DNA from: Methylocystis heyeri
GTDB lineage: Bacteria > Pseudomonadota > Alphaproteobacteria > Rhizobiales > Beijerinckiaceae
DNA: 64,000 nucleotides
Direction: 5' to 3'
NCBI RefSeq assembly: GCF_004802635.2
Contig: NZ_CP046052.1
Span: 3,928,501 to 3,992,500 of the forward strand
Of this stretch, positions 1 through 9,969 are shown piece by piece (within the stretch, counting starts at the first letter, position 1; every line of letters starts with the position of its first letter). The notes under the pieces are model-generated. The model was not told where the DNA came from, did not search any database, and was given only the letters and a program-made list of their open reading frames with translations. The position numbers and the translations under genes were made by a program.

Positions 1-23
1 GCGGTCCTTGAGGATAAGAGACA

Positions 24-332
24 ATGAACGGTCAGAACATCCGGATTCGCCTGAAGGCGTTCGATCACCGGATTCTCGATACGTCGACGAAGGAAATCGT
101 CTCGACGGCGAAGCGCACGGGCGCGCAGGTACGGGGGCCGATCCCTCTGCCTACGAAAATCGAGAAATTCACGGTGAACCGCTCGCCCCACATCGACAAG
201 AAGTCGCGCGAGCAGTTTGAGATTCGCACTCATAAGCGTGTTCTCGACATCGTCGATCCCACTCCGCAAACGGTCGACGCTCTGATGAAGCTGGACCTCG
301 CGGCCGGCGTGGACGTCGAGATCAAGCTTTAA
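24..332 (+). CDS. rpsJ: 30S ribosomal protein S10
   Basis: First gene of the S10 operon. S10 assembles into the head of the 30S subunit and also serves as the NusE antitermination factor. The 102-residue product is full length for the family and begins [15 protein letters not shown], the usual N-terminus. A purine-rich AAGAGA lies just before the ATG. The upstream bases 1-23 are only a spacer; in this gene order the preceding gene is expected to be tuf, which is outside the window. Confidence 0.98.
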   Translation: MNGQNIRIRLKAFDHRILDTSTKEIVSTAKRTGAQVRGPIPLPTKIEKFTVNRSPHIDKKSREQFEIRTHKRVLDIVDPTPQTVDALMKLDLAAGVDVEIKL

Positions 333-392
333 GTCGGTTGAATGAATATGGGCCGCTCGACGTAGGAGCGCGCCCTTCGAAGGAATTGGATC

Positions 393-1106
393 ATGCGGTC
401 GGGCGTCATCGCGCAAAAGGTCGGAATGACCCGTATCTTCACCGATGCGGGCGAACATGTGCCGGTCACGGTTCTCAAGCTCGACGGCTGCCAAGTCGTC
501 GCGCACCGGACCCAGGAGCAGAATGGTTACACGGCCGTTCAGCTCGGCGTCGGCCGCGCCAAGGTCAAGAATGTCTCGAAAGCCGAGCGTGGCCGTTTCG
601 CCATCGCCAAGGTCGAGCCCAAATTGAAGCTCGCGGAGTTCCGCGTCGAGGAAGCCGACCTTCTGCCGGTGGGTGCCGAGATCACCGCTGATCATTTCGT
701 CGTCGGCCAATATGTCGACGTGACGGGCACTTCCATCGGCAAGGGCTTTGCCGGCCCGATGAAGCGCTGGAACTTCGGCGGACTGCGCGCCACCCACGGC
801 GTTTCGGTCTCGCATCGTTCCCACGGTTCGACCGGTGGTCGTCAGGACCCCGGCAAGACCTTCAAGAACAAGAAGATGGCCGGCCACATGGGCACGGACC
901 GGGTGACTACGCTCAATCTGCGGGTCGTTCAGACCGATGTCGAACGCGGCCTGGTTCTCGTGGAAGGCGCGGTTCCGGGGCACGCCGGCGGCTGGATTTT
1001 CGTGCGCGACGCCATCAAGCGCGCGCTTCCGGCGGAAGCGCCCAAGCCGGGCAAATACCGGCTGGCGGAAGCCGCCGAATCCCAAGAAGAAAAGAAGGAG
1101 GACTGA
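393..1106 (+). CDS. rplC: 50S ribosomal protein L3
   Basis: L3 is an early 23S rRNA-binding assembly protein whose central loop reaches toward the peptidyl transferase centre. The 237-residue product starts [16 protein letters not shown] after an AAGGAA Shine-Dalgarno (379-384, 8-base spacing). The motif [18 protein letters not shown] holds the glutamine that PrmB methylates in E. coli. A charged tail ([11 protein letters not shown]) extends past the usual end. The stop lies 3 bases before rplD, which suggests translational coupling. Confidence 0.98.
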   Translation: MRSGVIAQKVGMTRIFTDAGEHVPVTVLKLDGCQVVAHRTQEQNGYTAVQLGVGRAKVKNVSKAERGRFAIAKVEPKLKLAEFRVEEADLLPVGAEITADHFVVGQYVDVTGTSIGKGFAGPMKRWNFGGLRATHGVSVSHRSHGSTGGRQDPGKTFKNKKMAGHMGTDRVTTLNLRVVQTDVERGLVLVEGAVPGHAGGWIFVRDAIKRALPAEAPKPGKYRLAEAAESQEEKKED

Positions 1107-1109
1107 GCC

Positions 1110-1730
1110 GTGAAGATCGACGTCACGTCGTTCGACGGTCAGGCGGCCGGTTCGATCGAACTCTCCGATGAGGTCTTCGGCCTCGAACCGCGCGCGGACC
1201 TTATCGCCCGCGTCATTCGCTGGCAGCTCGCCAAGCGTCGCGCCGGCACCCATGCGGTGAAGAACCGCGCCGAGATCGCGCGCACCGGCAAGAAGATGTA
1301 CAAGCAGAAGGGCACCGGCGGCGCCCGCCACGGCTCTGCCCGCGTGCCGCAGTTCCGCGGCGGCGGCCGCGCCTTCGGCCCCCAGGTGCGCAGCCATGAG
1401 CACGACCTCACCAAGAAGGTGAAGGCGCTCGCCCTTCGGCACGCGCTCTCGGCCAAGGCCAAGGACGGCGCGATCATCGTGTGGGAGAACGCCCAGCTCG
1501 CGGAACCGAAGACCAAGGTTCTGAAGGCCGGCTTCGACAAGACGGGCGTTTCGAGCGCTCTGATCATCGACGGAGCCGCGCTGCAGACGAACTTCGCTCT
1601 CGCCGCACGCAATATTCCGCTGATCGACGTGCTCCCGGTCGAGGGCGTCAATGTTTACGACATCATTCGTCGCGAGAAGCTGGTTCTCACCCGCTCTGCG
1701 GTCGATGCGCTGGAGGCGCGGCTGAAATGA
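1110..1730 (+). CDS. rplD: 50S ribosomal protein L4
   Basis: L4 binds 23S rRNA domain I, and its long loop lines the polypeptide exit tunnel; in enterobacteria it also represses the S10 operon. The 206 residues are full length. The basic loop [16 protein letters not shown] (about residues 55-70) is the conserved tunnel segment. The start ATG (1110-1112) is 3 bases after rplC, and the end overlaps rplW by 4 bases (ATGA), so synthesis of the two proteins is probably coupled. No L4-type leader can be assessed because the operon start lies at or before the window edge. Confidence 0.98.
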   Translation: MKIDVTSFDGQAAGSIELSDEVFGLEPRADLIARVIRWQLAKRRAGTHAVKNRAEIARTGKKMYKQKGTGGARHGSARVPQFRGGGRAFGPQVRSHEHDLTKKVKALALRHALSAKAKDGAIIVWENAQLAEPKTKVLKAGFDKTGVSSALIIDGAALQTNFALAARNIPLIDVLPVEGVNVYDIIRREKLVLTRSAVDALEARLK

Positions 1731-2023
1731 GCAAGGATCCTCGCCACTACGACGTGATCGTCGCGCCGGTGATCACGGAGAAAGCGACGCTGGCCGCCGA
1801 GAACAACCAGGTCGTGTTCAAGGTCGCGCGCACCGCCACCAAGCCGCAGATCAAAGCCGCGGTCGAAGGGCTGTTCGACGTCAAAGTCGAAGGCGTGAAC
1901 ACGCTGGTGCGCAAGGGCAAGGTCAAGGCTTTCCGCGGCGTTCGCGGCAAGCAGAGCGATTTCAAGAAGGCCGTCGTGACTTTGGCTGAAGGCCATAAGA
2001 TCGACGTGACCACGGGACTTTAA
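1727..2023 (+). CDS. rplW: 50S ribosomal protein L23
   Basis: L23 sits at the mouth of the exit tunnel and docks trigger factor and SRP. The true start is the ATG at 1727, which overlaps the rplD stop as ATGA and gives a 98-residue protein beginning [20 protein letters not shown], a normal L23 length. A longer in-frame extension back to 1481 would lie entirely inside rplD and is rejected. The family motif VITEKAT and the basic region [20 protein letters not shown] are present. Confidence 0.97.
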   Translation: MSKDPRHYDVIVAPVITEKATLAAENNQVVFKVARTATKPQIKAAVEGLFDVKVEGVNTLVRKGKVKAFRGVRGKQSDFKKAVVTLAEGHKIDVTTGL

Positions 2024-2045
2024 GGGAAGACTCGAGGACAAGAAG

Positions 2046-2885
2046 ATGGCGCTGAAGACATTCAAGCCGGTCACCCCGAGCCTTCGCCAGCTCGTGATCG
2101 TGGACCGCAAAGACCTCTACAAGGGCAAGCCGGTCAAGACTCTGACCGAAGGCCAGTCGTCCAAGGGCGGCAGGAACAACAATGGTCGCGTGACGGTCCG
2201 TTTCCGTGGCGGCGGTCATAAGCAGACCTATCGCATCGTCGACTTCAAGCGGCGTAAGCTGGACGTCGCGGCCAAGGTGGAGCGGATCGAATATGATCCG
2301 AACCGCACCGCCTTCATCGCGTTGATCCGCTATGCCGACGGTGAGCTCTCCTACATCCTCGCGCCGCAGCGTCTTGCGGTCGGCGACGAGGTCGTGTCCG
2401 GACAGCAGGTCGACGTGAAGCCCGGCAACGCCATGCCGGCGGCGAACATCCCGGTCGGCACCATCGTCCACAATGTGGAGATGAAGATCGGCAAGGGCGG
2501 CGCGATCGCACGTTCGGCCGGGACCTACGCCCAGATCGTCGGTCGTGACCAGGGCTATGTCATTCTGCGCCTCAACTCGGGCGAGCAACGCCTGGTTCAT
2601 GGCCAGTGCTTCGCCACCATCGGATCGGTGTCCAATCCCGACCACATGAACATCTCGATCGGCAAGGCGGGCCGCTCGCGCTGGCTCGGCCGTCGCCCGC
2701 ACAATCGCGGCGTGACGATGAACCCGATCGACCATCCGCACGGCGGCGGCGAAGGCCGCACATCGGGCGGCCGTCATCCGGTCACTCCCTGGGGCAAGCC
2801 GACCAAGGGAAAGAAGACCCGCTCCAACAAATCCACCGATCGTTTCATCGTGTCCTCGCGGCACGCGCGCAAGAAGAAGGGCTGA
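2046..2885 (+). CDS. rplB: 50S ribosomal protein L2
   Basis: L2 is required for subunit association and lies near the peptidyl transferase centre. The 279 residues match the family. The C-terminal signature [16 protein letters not shown] contains the conserved histidine (His229 in E. coli) linked to peptidyl transferase activity, followed by the basic tail [14 protein letters not shown]. The start ATG at 2046 has AGGACAAGAAG just upstream. The next gene, rpsS, begins 3 bases after the stop. Confidence 0.98.
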   Translation: MALKTFKPVTPSLRQLVIVDRKDLYKGKPVKTLTEGQSSKGGRNNNGRVTVRFRGGGHKQTYRIVDFKRRKLDVAAKVERIEYDPNRTAFIALIRYADGELSYILAPQRLAVGDEVVSGQQVDVKPGNAMPAANIPVGTIVHNVEMKIGKGGAIARSAGTYAQIVGRDQGYVILRLNSGEQRLVHGQCFATIGSVSNPDHMNISIGKAGRSRWLGRRPHNRGVTMNPIDHPHGGGEGRTSGGRHPVTPWGKPTKGKKTRSNKSTDRFIVSSRHARKKKG

Positions 2886-2888
2886 TCC

Positions 2889-3167
2889 ATGGCTCGCTCT
2901 ATCTGGAAAGGTCCGTTCGTCGACGGCTATCTGCTGAAGAAAGCCGACGCGTCGCGTAGCTCGGGCCGCTCGGAAGTCATCAAGATGTGGAGCCGTCGCT
3001 CCACCATCCTGCCGCAGTTCGTGGGCCTCACCTTCGGCGTCCACAACGGCCACAAGCACGTTCCGGTTAATGTCAGCGAAGACATGATCGGGCATAAGTT
3101 CGGCGAATTTGCTCCGACTCGCACCTTTCATGGCCATGCGGCGGACAAGAAGTCCAAGAGAGGCTAG
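2889..3167 (+). CDS. rpsS: 30S ribosomal protein S19
   Basis: S19 forms a complex with S13 in the 30S head and contacts the B1a intersubunit bridge. The 92-residue product has the standard N-terminus [16 protein letters not shown] and the motif [13 protein letters not shown]. It lies in the invariant order rplB-rpsS-rplV with only a few spacer bases on either side. Confidence 0.98.
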   Translation: MARSIWKGPFVDGYLLKKADASRSSGRSEVIKMWSRRSTILPQFVGLTFGVHNGHKHVPVNVSEDMIGHKFGEFAPTRTFHGHAADKKSKRG

Positions 3168-3172
3168 AGGCG

Positions 3173-3553
3173 ATGTCCAAGCCCAATAATCCGCCACGCA
3201 CTGCGGAAAACGAGGCGAAGGCCGTGGCGCGCATGCTCCGCGTTTCGCCGCAAAAGCTCAATCTCCTCGCCCAGCTCATCCGGGGCAAGAAGGTCGACCG
3301 CGCTCTCGCTGATCTTGAATTTTCCCGCAAGCGCAGCGCGCTGGAAGTCAAGAAGACTCTCGAAAGCGCCATCGCCAACGCGGAGAACAACCACGGTCTC
3401 GACGTCGACGATCTCGTCGTGTCCCAGGCGTTCGTCGGCAAGGCGCTCGTCATGAAGCGCTTCCATGCGCGCGCCCGCGGCCGGGCCAGCCGGGTCGAGA
3501 AGCCTTTCTCGAACCTCACGATCATCGTCCGCGAAGTCGAAGCGCAGGCTTAA
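3173..3553 (+). CDS. rplV: 50S ribosomal protein L22
   Basis: L22 contributes a long beta-hairpin to the exit tunnel constriction next to L4. The product is 126 residues; the core begins at about residue 14 ([20 protein letters not shown]), and the short N-terminal tail [11 protein letters not shown] is typical of alphaproteobacterial versions. The hairpin signature [20 protein letters not shown] is conserved. The start is 5 bases after the rpsS stop. Confidence 0.97.
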   Translation: MSKPNNPPRTAENEAKAVARMLRVSPQKLNLLAQLIRGKKVDRALADLEFSRKRSALEVKKTLESAIANAENNHGLDVDDLVVSQAFVGKALVMKRFHARARGRASRVEKPFSNLTIIVREVEAQA

Positions 3554-3564
3554 AGGAGCTCGTC

Positions 3565-4320
3565 ATGGGTCAGAAGGTCAATCCGATCGGGCTCCGTCTC
3601 GGCGTCAACCGCACTTGGGATTCGCGCTGGTTCGCGTCCAAGGGCGAATATGCGAAGCTTCTTCACGAAGACATCGCGATTCGCGAAGCAGTCGCCAAGA
3701 CTCTAAAGCAGGCGGCCGTATCGCGCATCGTGATCGAACGTCCGCACAAGAAGTGCCGCGTCACGATCTATTCGGCGCGTCCCGGCGTCGTGATCGGCAA
3801 GAAGGGCGCCGACATCGACAAGATCCGCAAGCTCGTGGGCAAACTCACCGGCAGCGAGGTCGTCATCAATATCGTGGAAGTGCGCAAGCCGGAGATCGAG
3901 GCGACCCTGGTGGCCGATTCGATCGCCCAGCAGCTTGAGCGCCGCGTGGCCTTCCGCCGCGCCATGAAGCGGGCGGTGCAGTCCGCGATGCGCCTCGGCG
4001 CGCAGGGCATCCGCATCAATTGCTCGGGACGTCTCGGCGGCGCGGAAATCGCTCGCCTGGAATGGTACCGTGAAGGCCGCGTGCCGCTGCATACGCTGCG
4101 CGCGGATGTCGATTACGGCGTCGCCACGGCCCATACCGCTTATGGCGCCTGCGGCATCAAGGTCTGGGTCTTCAAGGGCGAAATCCTGGAGCACGATCCG
4201 ATGGCCCAGGACAAGCGCTTCGCAGAGCAGGCGGCGAGCGGCGACCACCACGGTGAAAGGGAGCGCGGCGAGCGCGACCGTGATCGGGGTCGGCGGCGCG
4301 AGCCGAGAGACGCCGCGTAA
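3565..4320 (+). CDS. rpsC: 30S ribosomal protein S3
   Basis: S3 lies at the mRNA entry channel and is part of the ribosomal helicase with S4 and S5. A strong AAGGAG precedes the start ([18 protein letters not shown]). The KH domain carries the RNA-binding loop [16 protein letters not shown]. The C-terminal domain continues through the conserved [19 protein letters not shown]. The 251-residue protein ends in a charged, Arg/Glu/His-rich tail from about residue 225 ([20 protein letters not shown]), longer than in E. coli (233 residues). The tail is low complexity and probably disordered. Confidence 0.98.
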   Translation: MGQKVNPIGLRLGVNRTWDSRWFASKGEYAKLLHEDIAIREAVAKTLKQAAVSRIVIERPHKKCRVTIYSARPGVVIGKKGADIDKIRKLVGKLTGSEVVINIVEVRKPEIEATLVADSIAQQLERRVAFRRAMKRAVQSAMRLGAQGIRINCSGRLGGAEIARLEWYREGRVPLHTLRADVDYGVATAHTAYGACGIKVWVFKGEILEHDPMAQDKRFAEQAASGDHHGERERGERDRDRGRRREPRDAA

Positions 4321-4395
4321 AGCGGAATTTACTTCAAGCCCGCCTCGAAAGATCGACGACGCGGGCCTCAGAGCCGGATTCGAGAGTTCGACATC

Positions 4396-4809
4396 ATGTT
4401 GCAGCCCAAACGCACGAAGTTCCGCAAGGCCTTCAAAGGCCGCATCCACGGCGCCGCAAAGGGCGGCTTCACGCTGAACTTCGGTCAGTTCGGCCTGAAG
4501 GCCCTCGAGCCGGAGCGCATCACCGCACGCCAGATCGAAGCGGCGCGCCGCGCGATGACCCGCCACATGAAGCGCGCGGGTCGCGTCTGGATCCGCATTT
4601 TCCCCGACGTGCCGATATCGGCGAAGCCGACCGAAGTGCGTATGGGTAAGGGCAAGGGCGCGCCCGAATATTGGGCTGTGCGCGTCGCGCCCGGCCGAAT
4701 CATGTTCGAGATCGACGGCGTGCCGGCCCCTCTCGCTCGCGAGGCCCTGACGCTCGCCGCGGCGAAATTGCCGATCAAAACGCGCTTTATCGAGCGCATC
4801 GCCGAGTGA
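4396..4809 (+). CDS. rplP: 50S ribosomal protein L16
   Basis: L16 organises the A-site tRNA region of the large subunit. The 137-residue product starts [20 protein letters not shown] and has the conserved [26 protein letters not shown] stretch (shown here only as the family landmark, about residues 58-83). The start is preceded by an unusually long 75-base gap from rpsC and only a weak ribosome binding site, so coupling with rpsC is unlikely. Confidence 0.97.
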   Translation: MLQPKRTKFRKAFKGRIHGAAKGGFTLNFGQFGLKALEPERITARQIEAARRAMTRHMKRAGRVWIRIFPDVPISAKPTEVRMGKGKGAPEYWAVRVAPGRIMFEIDGVPAPLAREALTLAAAKLPIKTRFIERIAE

Positions 4810-4821
4810 GGATTTGACATT

Positions 4822-5034
4822 ATGAAGACAACGCAGCATTTGTCCGATCTTCGCGCGCTCACCGAGGATCAATTGAACGAAGAAATCCTGAAGCTGAAAA
4901 AGGAGCAGTTCAACCTCCGCTTCCAGCGCGCTTCGGGACAACTCGAAAACACATCGCGGGTTCGCGTCGTCCGGCGCGATATTGCCCGGGTCAAGACAAT
5001 CGCCGCGCAGAAGCGCGACCAGCAGCAAGGTTGA
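4822..5034 (+). CDS. rpmC: 50S ribosomal protein L29
   Basis: L29 is a small helical hairpin near the exit tunnel that contacts SRP and trigger factor together with L23. The 70 residues include the [20 protein letters not shown] helix and the conserved [20 protein letters not shown] turn. It begins 12 bases after rplP, and rpsQ follows directly. Confidence 0.97.
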   Translation: MKTTQHLSDLRALTEDQLNEEILKLKKEQFNLRFQRASGQLENTSRVRVVRRDIARVKTIAAQKRDQQQG

Positions 5035-5043
5035 GTGGCCGCC

Positions 5044-5286
5044 ATGCCGAAGCGAATTCTCCAGGGCATTGTCGTCAGCGACAAGCAGGACAAGACCGTC
5101 GTGGTCAAGGTCGAGCGCCGTTTCACCCATCCTCTGTTTCAGAAGACGGTGCGACGGACCAAGAACTATCACGCGCATGACGAAGCCAACGCCTTCAAGG
5201 TCGGCGACGAGGTTACGATCGAGGAAACCGCGCCGATCTCCAGGTTGAAGCGTTGGCGCGTCGTTGAAAACGCTCCCAAGGCCTAA
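5044..5286 (+). CDS. rpsQ: 30S ribosomal protein S17
   Basis: S17 is a primary 16S rRNA 5'-domain binding protein with an OB fold. I chose the ATG at 5044 ([18 protein letters not shown], 80 residues) because it matches the family N-terminus. A GTG at 5035 directly abuts the rpmC stop and would add MAA, but its putative AAGG is only about 4 bases away. The motifs [20 protein letters not shown] and [15 protein letters not shown] are typical. Confidence 0.93.
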   Translation: MPKRILQGIVVSDKQDKTVVVKVERRFTHPLFQKTVRRTKNYHAHDEANAFKVGDEVTIEETAPISRLKRWRVVENAPKA

Positions 5287-5365
5287 ACGCTGCGGGCGTA
5301 AATGAAAATTCCGGACGAAGTCGGCGAGGGCCGAAACCAGACCGGAGAGAAGAGGCGGGTAAGCC

Positions 5366-5734
5366 ATGATTCAGATGCAGACAAATCTCGATGTCGCCGA
5401 CAATTCCGGCGCGCGCCGGGTCATGTGCATCAAGGTGCTGGGCGGTTCGAAGCGTAAATATGCCGGCGTGGGCGACATCATCGTCGTGTCCATCAAGGAG
5501 GCGATTCCGCGCGGCCGCGTCAAGAAGGGCGACGTGCTGAAGGCCGTGGTGGTCCGCACCGCCAAGGACATCAAGCGCGCGGACGGCTCGACCATCCGGT
5601 TCGATTCCAACGCGGCCGTGCTCATCAACAACCAGAAGGAGCCGATCGGCACCCGTATCTTCGGACCGGTTCCTCGCGAGCTCCGCGCAAAGAATCACAT
5701 GAAGATCATTTCGCTCGCTCCGGAGGTGCTGTAA
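5366..5734 (+). CDS. rplN: 50S ribosomal protein L14
   Basis: First gene of the classical spc block; L14 forms intersubunit bridges and is the docking site of silencing factor RsfS. The 122 residues begin [20 protein letters not shown], the family signature, and end [10 protein letters not shown] 79-base gap separates it from rpsQ, the largest break so far in the cluster. The stop overlaps the rplX start by one base (TAATG). Confidence 0.98.
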   Translation: MIQMQTNLDVADNSGARRVMCIKVLGGSKRKYAGVGDIIVVSIKEAIPRGRVKKGDVLKAVVVRTAKDIKRADGSTIRFDSNAAVLINNQKEPIGTRIFGPVPRELRAKNHMKIISLAPEVL

Positions 5735-6051
5735 TGGCCGCGAAGATAAAGAAGGGCGACAAGGTCGTCGTTCTCGCCGGCCGTGACAAGGGCCGCACGG
5801 GCGAGGTCGTCAAGGTCGATCCCACCGAAGGGCGCGCGATCGTCGAGGGCGTGAACCAGGTCAAGCGCCATCAGCGCCAGACCAAGGATCGCGAAGCCGG
5901 CATCGTGACGAAATCGGCCCCGATCGACCTTTCGAACATCGCAATCGCCGATCCCAAGGACGGCAAGCCGACTCGCGTCGGGTTCAAGATTCTCGACGAC
6001 GGCCGCAAGGTCCGCGTCGCCAAGCGTTCCGGAGAACAGATCGATGGCTGA
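5734..6051 (+). CDS. rplX: 50S ribosomal protein L24
   Basis: L24 initiates large-subunit assembly by binding the 23S 5' domain. The 105-residue product has the KOW motif ([20 protein letters not shown], about residues 4-23). It overlaps rplN by one base upstream and rplE by 8 bases downstream, so all three are likely translationally coupled. Confidence 0.98.
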   Translation: MAAKIKKGDKVVVLAGRDKGRTGEVVKVDPTEGRAIVEGVNQVKRHQRQTKDREAGIVTKSAPIDLSNIAIADPKDGKPTRVGFKILDDGRKVRVAKRSGEQIDG

Positions 6052-6730
6052 GGAAAAGAAGCCGAAGGCCGCGAAAGCCGCGAAAGCCGGCAGCGGCGAC
6101 GCCGAGGCGAAGAAGGGCTCGAAGGCCAAGGCCGCGACTTCTTCCGTCGACACCGATCATGCGCCCAAGGCCGCCGGTCCCGCCGGCTATACGCCGCGCA
6201 TGAAGCAGCACTTCGAGGAAGTGGTCCGCGCCGAGATGACCAAGCGTTTCGGCTACAAGAACCAGTTTGAAGTGCCGGTGATCGACAAGATCGTCCTCAA
6301 CATGGGCGTAGGCGAAGCGGTCAACGATTCCAAGAAGGTCACGGCGGCGGCGGGCGATCTCGCGCTCATCGCCGGCCAGAAGCCGGTGATCACCCGCGCC
6401 CGGCAGGCGATCTCGACCTTCAAGGTCCGCGAAAACATGCCGATCGGCGCCAAGGTGACCCTGCGCAAGACCCGCATGTACGAGTTCCTGGACCGCCTGA
6501 TCACGATTGCGCTTCCGCGCGTTCGCGATTTCCGCGGCCTCAACCCGAAGTCGTTCGACGGCCGGGGCAATTATGCGCTCGGCATCAAGGAGCACATCGT
6601 GTTCCCCGAGATCGACTACGACAAGGCAGAATCGATCCTCGGCATGGACGTCATCGTCTGCACGACGGCCAAGACCGACGAAGAGGCGCGCGCCTTGCTG
6701 AAGGCGTTCAATTTCCCGTTCCGGCAGTGA
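6044..6730 (+). CDS. rplE: 50S ribosomal protein L5 with Lys/Ala-rich N-terminal extension
   Basis: L5 binds 5S rRNA and forms part of the central protuberance and bridge B1b. The conserved domain starts only at about residue 50 ([20 protein letters not shown]) and contains [12 protein letters not shown]. Before it is an extension of about 50 residues, rich in Lys, Ala and Glu ([20 protein letters not shown]...), making 228 residues against 179 in E. coli. The ATG at 6044 overlaps rplX by 8 bases. An internal ATG at 6200 would give an almost E. coli-sized protein, so the start deserves checking, although the upstream frame is open and its composition is not random. Confidence 0.95.
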   Translation: MAEEKKPKAAKAAKAGSGDAEAKKGSKAKAATSSVDTDHAPKAAGPAGYTPRMKQHFEEVVRAEMTKRFGYKNQFEVPVIDKIVLNMGVGEAVNDSKKVTAAAGDLALIAGQKPVITRARQAISTFKVRENMPIGAKVTLRKTRMYEFLDRLITIALPRVRDFRGLNPKSFDGRGNYALGIKEHIVFPEIDYDKAESILGMDVIVCTTAKTDEEARALLKAFNFPFRQ

Positions 6731-6771
6731 AGCCCCTGGGCTTCAAACGCGGCAACTGAAAAGGCAAAAAA

Positions 6772-7077
6772 ATGGCCAAAAAGAGCGCGATAGAGAATAA
6801 CAAGCGGAAGGCGAAGCTGGTAAAAGCGCTCGCCGGCCGCAGGGCCCGGCTGAAGGAGGCCGCCGCCGATCAGAGCCTCTCGGCGGAAGAGCGTTTCGAA
6901 GCGCGGCTGAAGCTCGCCGAGCTGCCGCGCAACTCCGCTCCGAACCGGGTTCGCAATCGTTGCGAGGTCTCCGGTCGCCCGCGCGCGTTCTACCGCAAAC
7001 TGAAAATGTCGCGCATTGCGTTGCGTGAACTCGGCTCTCGCGGCCTCGTGCCCGGCCTCGTGAAGTCCAGCTGGTAA
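6772..7077 (+). CDS. rpsN: 30S ribosomal protein S14
   Basis: S14 assembles late into the 30S head beside S3 and S10. At 101 residues it is the long, zinc-free type: the segment [20 protein letters not shown] has one cysteine where the zinc type has a CxxC pair. The start [20 protein letters not shown] follows AAAAGGCAAAAAA, a purine-rich binding region. Confidence 0.97.
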   Translation: MAKKSAIENNKRKAKLVKALAGRRARLKEAAADQSLSAEERFEARLKLAELPRNSAPNRVRNRCEVSGRPRAFYRKLKMSRIALRELGSRGLVPGLVKSSW

Positions 7078-7088
7078 GGGGAAGAGGA

Positions 7089-7487
7089 ATGGCTATCAAC
7101 GATCCGTTGGGCGATTTGCTCACCCGTATCCGCAACGCCCAGATGCGTCGGAAAGAGAAGGTTTCGTCGCCCGGCTCCAAGCTGCGCGCCCATGTTCTCG
7201 ACGTTCTCAAGGACGAGGGTTACATCCGCGGCTACAGCTCGACCGACTTCGGCAACGGGCGCACCGAGTTTGAGATCGAGCTCAAATATTTCGACGGTCA
7301 GCCCGTCATCAAGCAGATCGAGCGTGTTTCGCGCCCCGGACGTCGCGTTTACGCCGACGTCAACAGCGTGCCGCGCGTGGCCAACGGCTTGGGCGTGACC
7401 ATCGTTTCGACGCCGAAGGGCGTGATGGCGGACCACACGGCCCGCGAGCAGAATGTCGGGGGCGAGGTTTTGTGCAAGGTCTTCTGA
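7089..7487 (+). CDS. rpsH: 30S ribosomal protein S8
   Basis: S8 binds 16S rRNA helix 21 and represses the spc operon in E. coli by binding the rplE region. The 132 residues start [20 protein letters not shown] and end with the conserved [14 protein letters not shown]. It starts 11 bases after rpsN with a GGGGAAGAGGA binding site. Confidence 0.98.
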   Translation: MAINDPLGDLLTRIRNAQMRRKEKVSSPGSKLRAHVLDVLKDEGYIRGYSSTDFGNGRTEFEIELKYFDGQPVIKQIERVSRPGRRVYADVNSVPRVANGLGVTIVSTPKGVMADHTAREQNVGGEVLCKVF

Positions 7488-7522
7488 CCTCGGCAAGAAC
7501 CTACCATACAGGATTATATGTC

Positions 7523-8056
7523 ATGTCTCGTATCGGCAAAAAGCCCGTCGTCATTCCAGCCGGCGTCACCGCCAAGGTCGACGGCCAGCTTGTTTCCGTT
7601 AAGGGCGCCAAGGGTCAGCTCGAGTTTCGCGTTCCGGACGACGTTTCTGTCGTCTATCAGGACAATGCGATCAAGGTGGACCCGCGCAATGAAACCAAGC
7701 GCGCCCGCGCCCTTTGGGGCACGTCGCGCGCCCAGGTCAACAACCTCGTCGTCGGCGTGACTGCGGGCTTTGAAAAGAAGCTCGAAATCAACGGCGTCGG
7801 CTATCGCGCCGCGGTGCAGGGCAAAACCCTGCAACTGGCGCTGGGCTATTCTCACGACGTGAACTACCCCATCCCGGCCGGGATCACGATCGTAACGCCC
7901 AAACCGACCGAAATCACGATCTCCGGCATCGACAAGCGTCAGGTCGGTCAGATCGCCGCGGAAATCCGGGCGTTGCGCGGACCCGAGCCCTATAAGGGCA
8001 AGGGCGTGAAATATGCCAACGAATTCATCTTCCGCAAGGAAGGCAAGAAGAAGTAA
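7523..8056 (+). CDS. rplF: 50S ribosomal protein L6
   Basis: L6 is a two-domain protein near the sarcin-ricin loop that supports GTPase factor binding. The ATG at 7523 gives 177 residues with the canonical [15 protein letters not shown] start; a longer reading frame back to 7472 overlaps rpsH and is not supported by homology. The C-terminal landmark [16 protein letters not shown] is present. Confidence 0.97.
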   Translation: MSRIGKKPVVIPAGVTAKVDGQLVSVKGAKGQLEFRVPDDVSVVYQDNAIKVDPRNETKRARALWGTSRAQVNNLVVGVTAGFEKKLEINGVGYRAAVQGKTLQLALGYSHDVNYPIPAGITIVTPKPTEITISGIDKRQVGQIAAEIRALRGPEPYKGKGVKYANEFIFRKEGKKK

Positions 8057-8067
8057 GGATCGCCGCC

Positions 8068-8430
8068 ATGGCCAGGGACATTCAACTCGAAAAAAGGCGC
8101 AAGCAGCGCGTCCGCCGGGCGATCCGCGAACGCGCCTATGGTCGCCCGCGTTTGTCGGTTTTTCGCTCCTCCAAGCAGATCTACGCCCAGATCATCGACG
8201 ATGAGAGCGGCGTCACGGTCGCTTCTGCGTCTTCGATCGAGAAGGCGAACCGGGAAGCCCTCAAATCCGGCGCGAATATCGACGCCGCCAAGGTCGTCGG
8301 CAAGCTGATCGCCGAGCGGGCCGCCGCCAAGGGCGTGAAGACCGTGGTGTTCGATCGCGGCTCCTATATGTATCACGGCCGCGTCAAAGCTCTCGCCGAG
8401 GGCGCGCGCGAAGGCGGCCTGGAGTTCTGA
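8068..8430 (+). CDS. rplR: 50S ribosomal protein L18
   Basis: L18 binds 5S rRNA with L5 and L25. The 120 residues carry the [20 protein letters not shown] segment and the conserved end [26 protein letters not shown] (about residues 95-120). The gene is followed by a 90-base gap before rpsE that holds a near-perfect GC palindrome. Confidence 0.97.
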   Translation: MARDIQLEKRRKQRVRRAIRERAYGRPRLSVFRSSKQIYAQIIDDESGVTVASASSIEKANREALKSGANIDAAKVVGKLIAERAAAKGVKTVVFDRGSYMYHGRVKALAEGAREGGLEF

Positions 8431-8481
8431 TATCTCGAAACGGGTCCTCGACGGGGCCTGTTTCGATCCAATTCGAAGCGA

Positions 8482-8498
8482 GCGGCCGCTGCGGCCGC
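8482..8498. repeat. Tandem GCGGCCGC palindromes before rpsE
   Basis: Two copies of GCGGCCGC (8482-8489 and 8491-8498) are separated by one T, making a 17-base palindrome 22 bases before the rpsE start. In RNA it would form a GC hairpin close to the ribosome binding region of rpsE. There is no T-tract, so it is not a simple terminator. Its role is unknown. Confidence 0.6.
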
Positions 8499-8520
8499 GT
8501 AAGTGACGGAAAAGAGAAAA

Positions 8521-9093
8521 ATGGCGCGTGAATCGGAAGGCGGTCGCGGTCGCGACCGCGACAGGGAAGAGCGCGACAGCGAATTCGTGGACCGTCTGGT
8601 CCACATCAATCGCGTCGCCAAAGTTGTGAAGGGCGGCCGGCGTTTCGGCTTCGCGGCCCTGGTCGTCGTCGGCGACCAGAAGGGCCGGGTCGGATTCGGC
8701 CATGGCAAGGCCCGCGAGGTTCCCGAGGCGATCCGCAAGGCTACGGAAGCCGCAAAGCGCGGGTTGATCCGGGTTCCGCTGCGTGAAGGCCGGACCCTGC
8801 ACCACGACGTGAACGGCCGCCATGGCGCTGGCCGGGTCGTGCTGCGCGCCGCCCCTCCCGGCACGGGCATCATCGCGGGCGGCCCGATGCGCGCTGTCTT
8901 CGAGACGCTCGGCGTCCATGACGTCGTGGCCAAGAGCCAGGGGTCCTCGAACCCCTACAACATGATCCGCGCGACCTTCGACGCTCTCGCCCGGGAGGAC
9001 TCCCCGCGCGCGATCGCGGCCCGGCGCACGCTCAAGGTTTCCGCCCTTCAGGCCCGGCGCCAGGGCGTCGACGCCGAAGCCGCCGACGCGTAA
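8521..9093 (+). CDS. rpsE: 30S ribosomal protein S5
   Basis: S5 is part of the mRNA-entry helicase and decoding fidelity network. The ATG at 8521 ([20 protein letters not shown]) gives 190 residues; an in-frame GTG at 8503 would add six residues and is less typical. The RNA-binding domain begins [21 protein letters not shown] (about residues 21-41, the family signature), followed by the [16 protein letters not shown] loop. Confidence 0.96.
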   Translation: MARESEGGRGRDRDREERDSEFVDRLVHINRVAKVVKGGRRFGFAALVVVGDQKGRVGFGHGKAREVPEAIRKATEAAKRGLIRVPLREGRTLHHDVNGRHGAGRVVLRAAPPGTGIIAGGPMRAVFETLGVHDVVAKSQGSSNPYNMIRATFDALAREDSPRAIAARRTLKVSALQARRQGVDAEAADA

Positions 9094-9107
9094 GGGGAGG
9101 AAGCGAC

Positions 9108-9299
9108 ATGACGACGGACAAGACCATAACGGTCGAGCAGACGGGCAGCGCCATCGGCCGCCCCGAGCGTCAGCGCCAAACCCTTCTGGGTCTTGGCCTC
9201 ACCCGCATCGGGCGGCGCCGCACGCTCGTCGATACGCCCGCGGTGCGCGGGCTGATCGCCAAGGTGGCGCATCTCGTCAAGATCGTCGACGGGAAGTGA
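9108..9299 (+). CDS. rpmD: 50S ribosomal protein L30
   Basis: A 63-residue product with the L30 fold signature: [20 protein letters not shown] followed by [20 protein letters not shown]. It sits in the usual rpsE-rpmD-rplO position with a GGGGAGG binding site at 9093-9099. Confidence 0.97.
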   Translation: MTTDKTITVEQTGSAIGRPERQRQTLLGLGLTRIGRRRTLVDTPAVRGLIAKVAHLVKIVDGK

Positions 9300-9312
9300 G
9301 AGGGGCTGACCA

Positions 9313-9789
9313 ATGGTGAAACTCAACGAACTCTCCGACAATCCCGGCTCCACCAAGAACCGCATGCGCGTCGGGCGCGGCATCGGTTCTGGAAAAGGCA
9401 AGACCGGCGGGCGCGGCGTCAAGGGTCAGAAAGCCCGCACCGGCGTCGCGATCAAGGGGTTTGAAGGCGGGCAGATGCCTCTGCATCGCCGCCTGCCCAA
9501 GCGCGGCTTCCATAATCCGTTTTCGACGGATTACAACGAGGTGAACATCGGGCGCATTCAGCAGCTCGTGGACGCCGGCAAGCTCGAAGCTTCGTCCCCG
9601 GTGACCAACGAAGCCCTCATCGCCGTCGGGCTTTTGTCCAAGCCCCGCGACGGCGTCAAGATCCTGGGGCAGGGCGCGATCACCGCGAAGCTCGCTTTCG
9701 AGGTCGCGGCGGCATCCAAGTCGGCCATCGCCGCCATCGAGGGCGCTGGCGGAACGGTGAAGCTGCTGACCGCCCCGGCTTCGGAATAA
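9313..9789 (+). CDS. rplO: 50S ribosomal protein L15
   Basis: L15 is a late assembly protein that spans the 23S core. The 158 residues begin [20 protein letters not shown] and contain the glycine/lysine-rich extended arm [20 protein letters not shown] and the [18 protein letters not shown] signature. A Rho-independent terminator follows 11 bases after the stop. Confidence 0.98.
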   Translation: MVKLNELSDNPGSTKNRMRVGRGIGSGKGKTGGRGVKGQKARTGVAIKGFEGGQMPLHRRLPKRGFHNPFSTDYNEVNIGRIQQLVDAGKLEASSPVTNEALIAVGLLSKPRDGVKILGQGAITAKLAFEVAAASKSAIAAIEGAGGTVKLLTAPASE

Positions 9790-9799
9790 GAGTAAAATC

Positions 9800-9846
9800 G
9801 CAGCGCGAAAGGCCCCTTAAAGGCCTTCGCGCTGCTCATTTTTGTC
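9800..9846 (+). terminator. Terminator or attenuator between rplO and secY
   Basis: GCAGCGCGAAAGGCC (9800-9814) pairs with GGCCTTCGCGCTGC (9822-9835) with one bulged base, followed by TCATTTTTG. This is a strong intrinsic-terminator structure inside a cluster usually read as one operon, so secY-adk either depends on read-through or has a promoter in 9847-9969. Confidence 0.8.
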
Positions 9847-9969
9847 GCACTCGGCTGCGAGTAGTGATAGAAGCTGGCCGTCGCCGGTAGCGCGACGTCC
9901 AAGAAACAAAAAGAGCGCCGCGCAGGTTCTGCGACCGCGACGGGCTAATGCGGAGAGGGGAGTTCGTTC

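Noticed and set aside
3703-5367. A 554-codon minus-strand frame across rpsC, rplP, rpmC and rpsQ
   Set aside because: It lies wholly opposite conserved ribosomal genes, with a composition typical of antisense frames in GC-rich DNA.
8482-8498. GCGGCCGC pair before rpsE as a cloning-vector scar
   Set aside because: The flanking sequence is continuous rplR-rpsE spacer in a normal operon, with no vector sequence; the GC-rich background makes such sites possible by chance.
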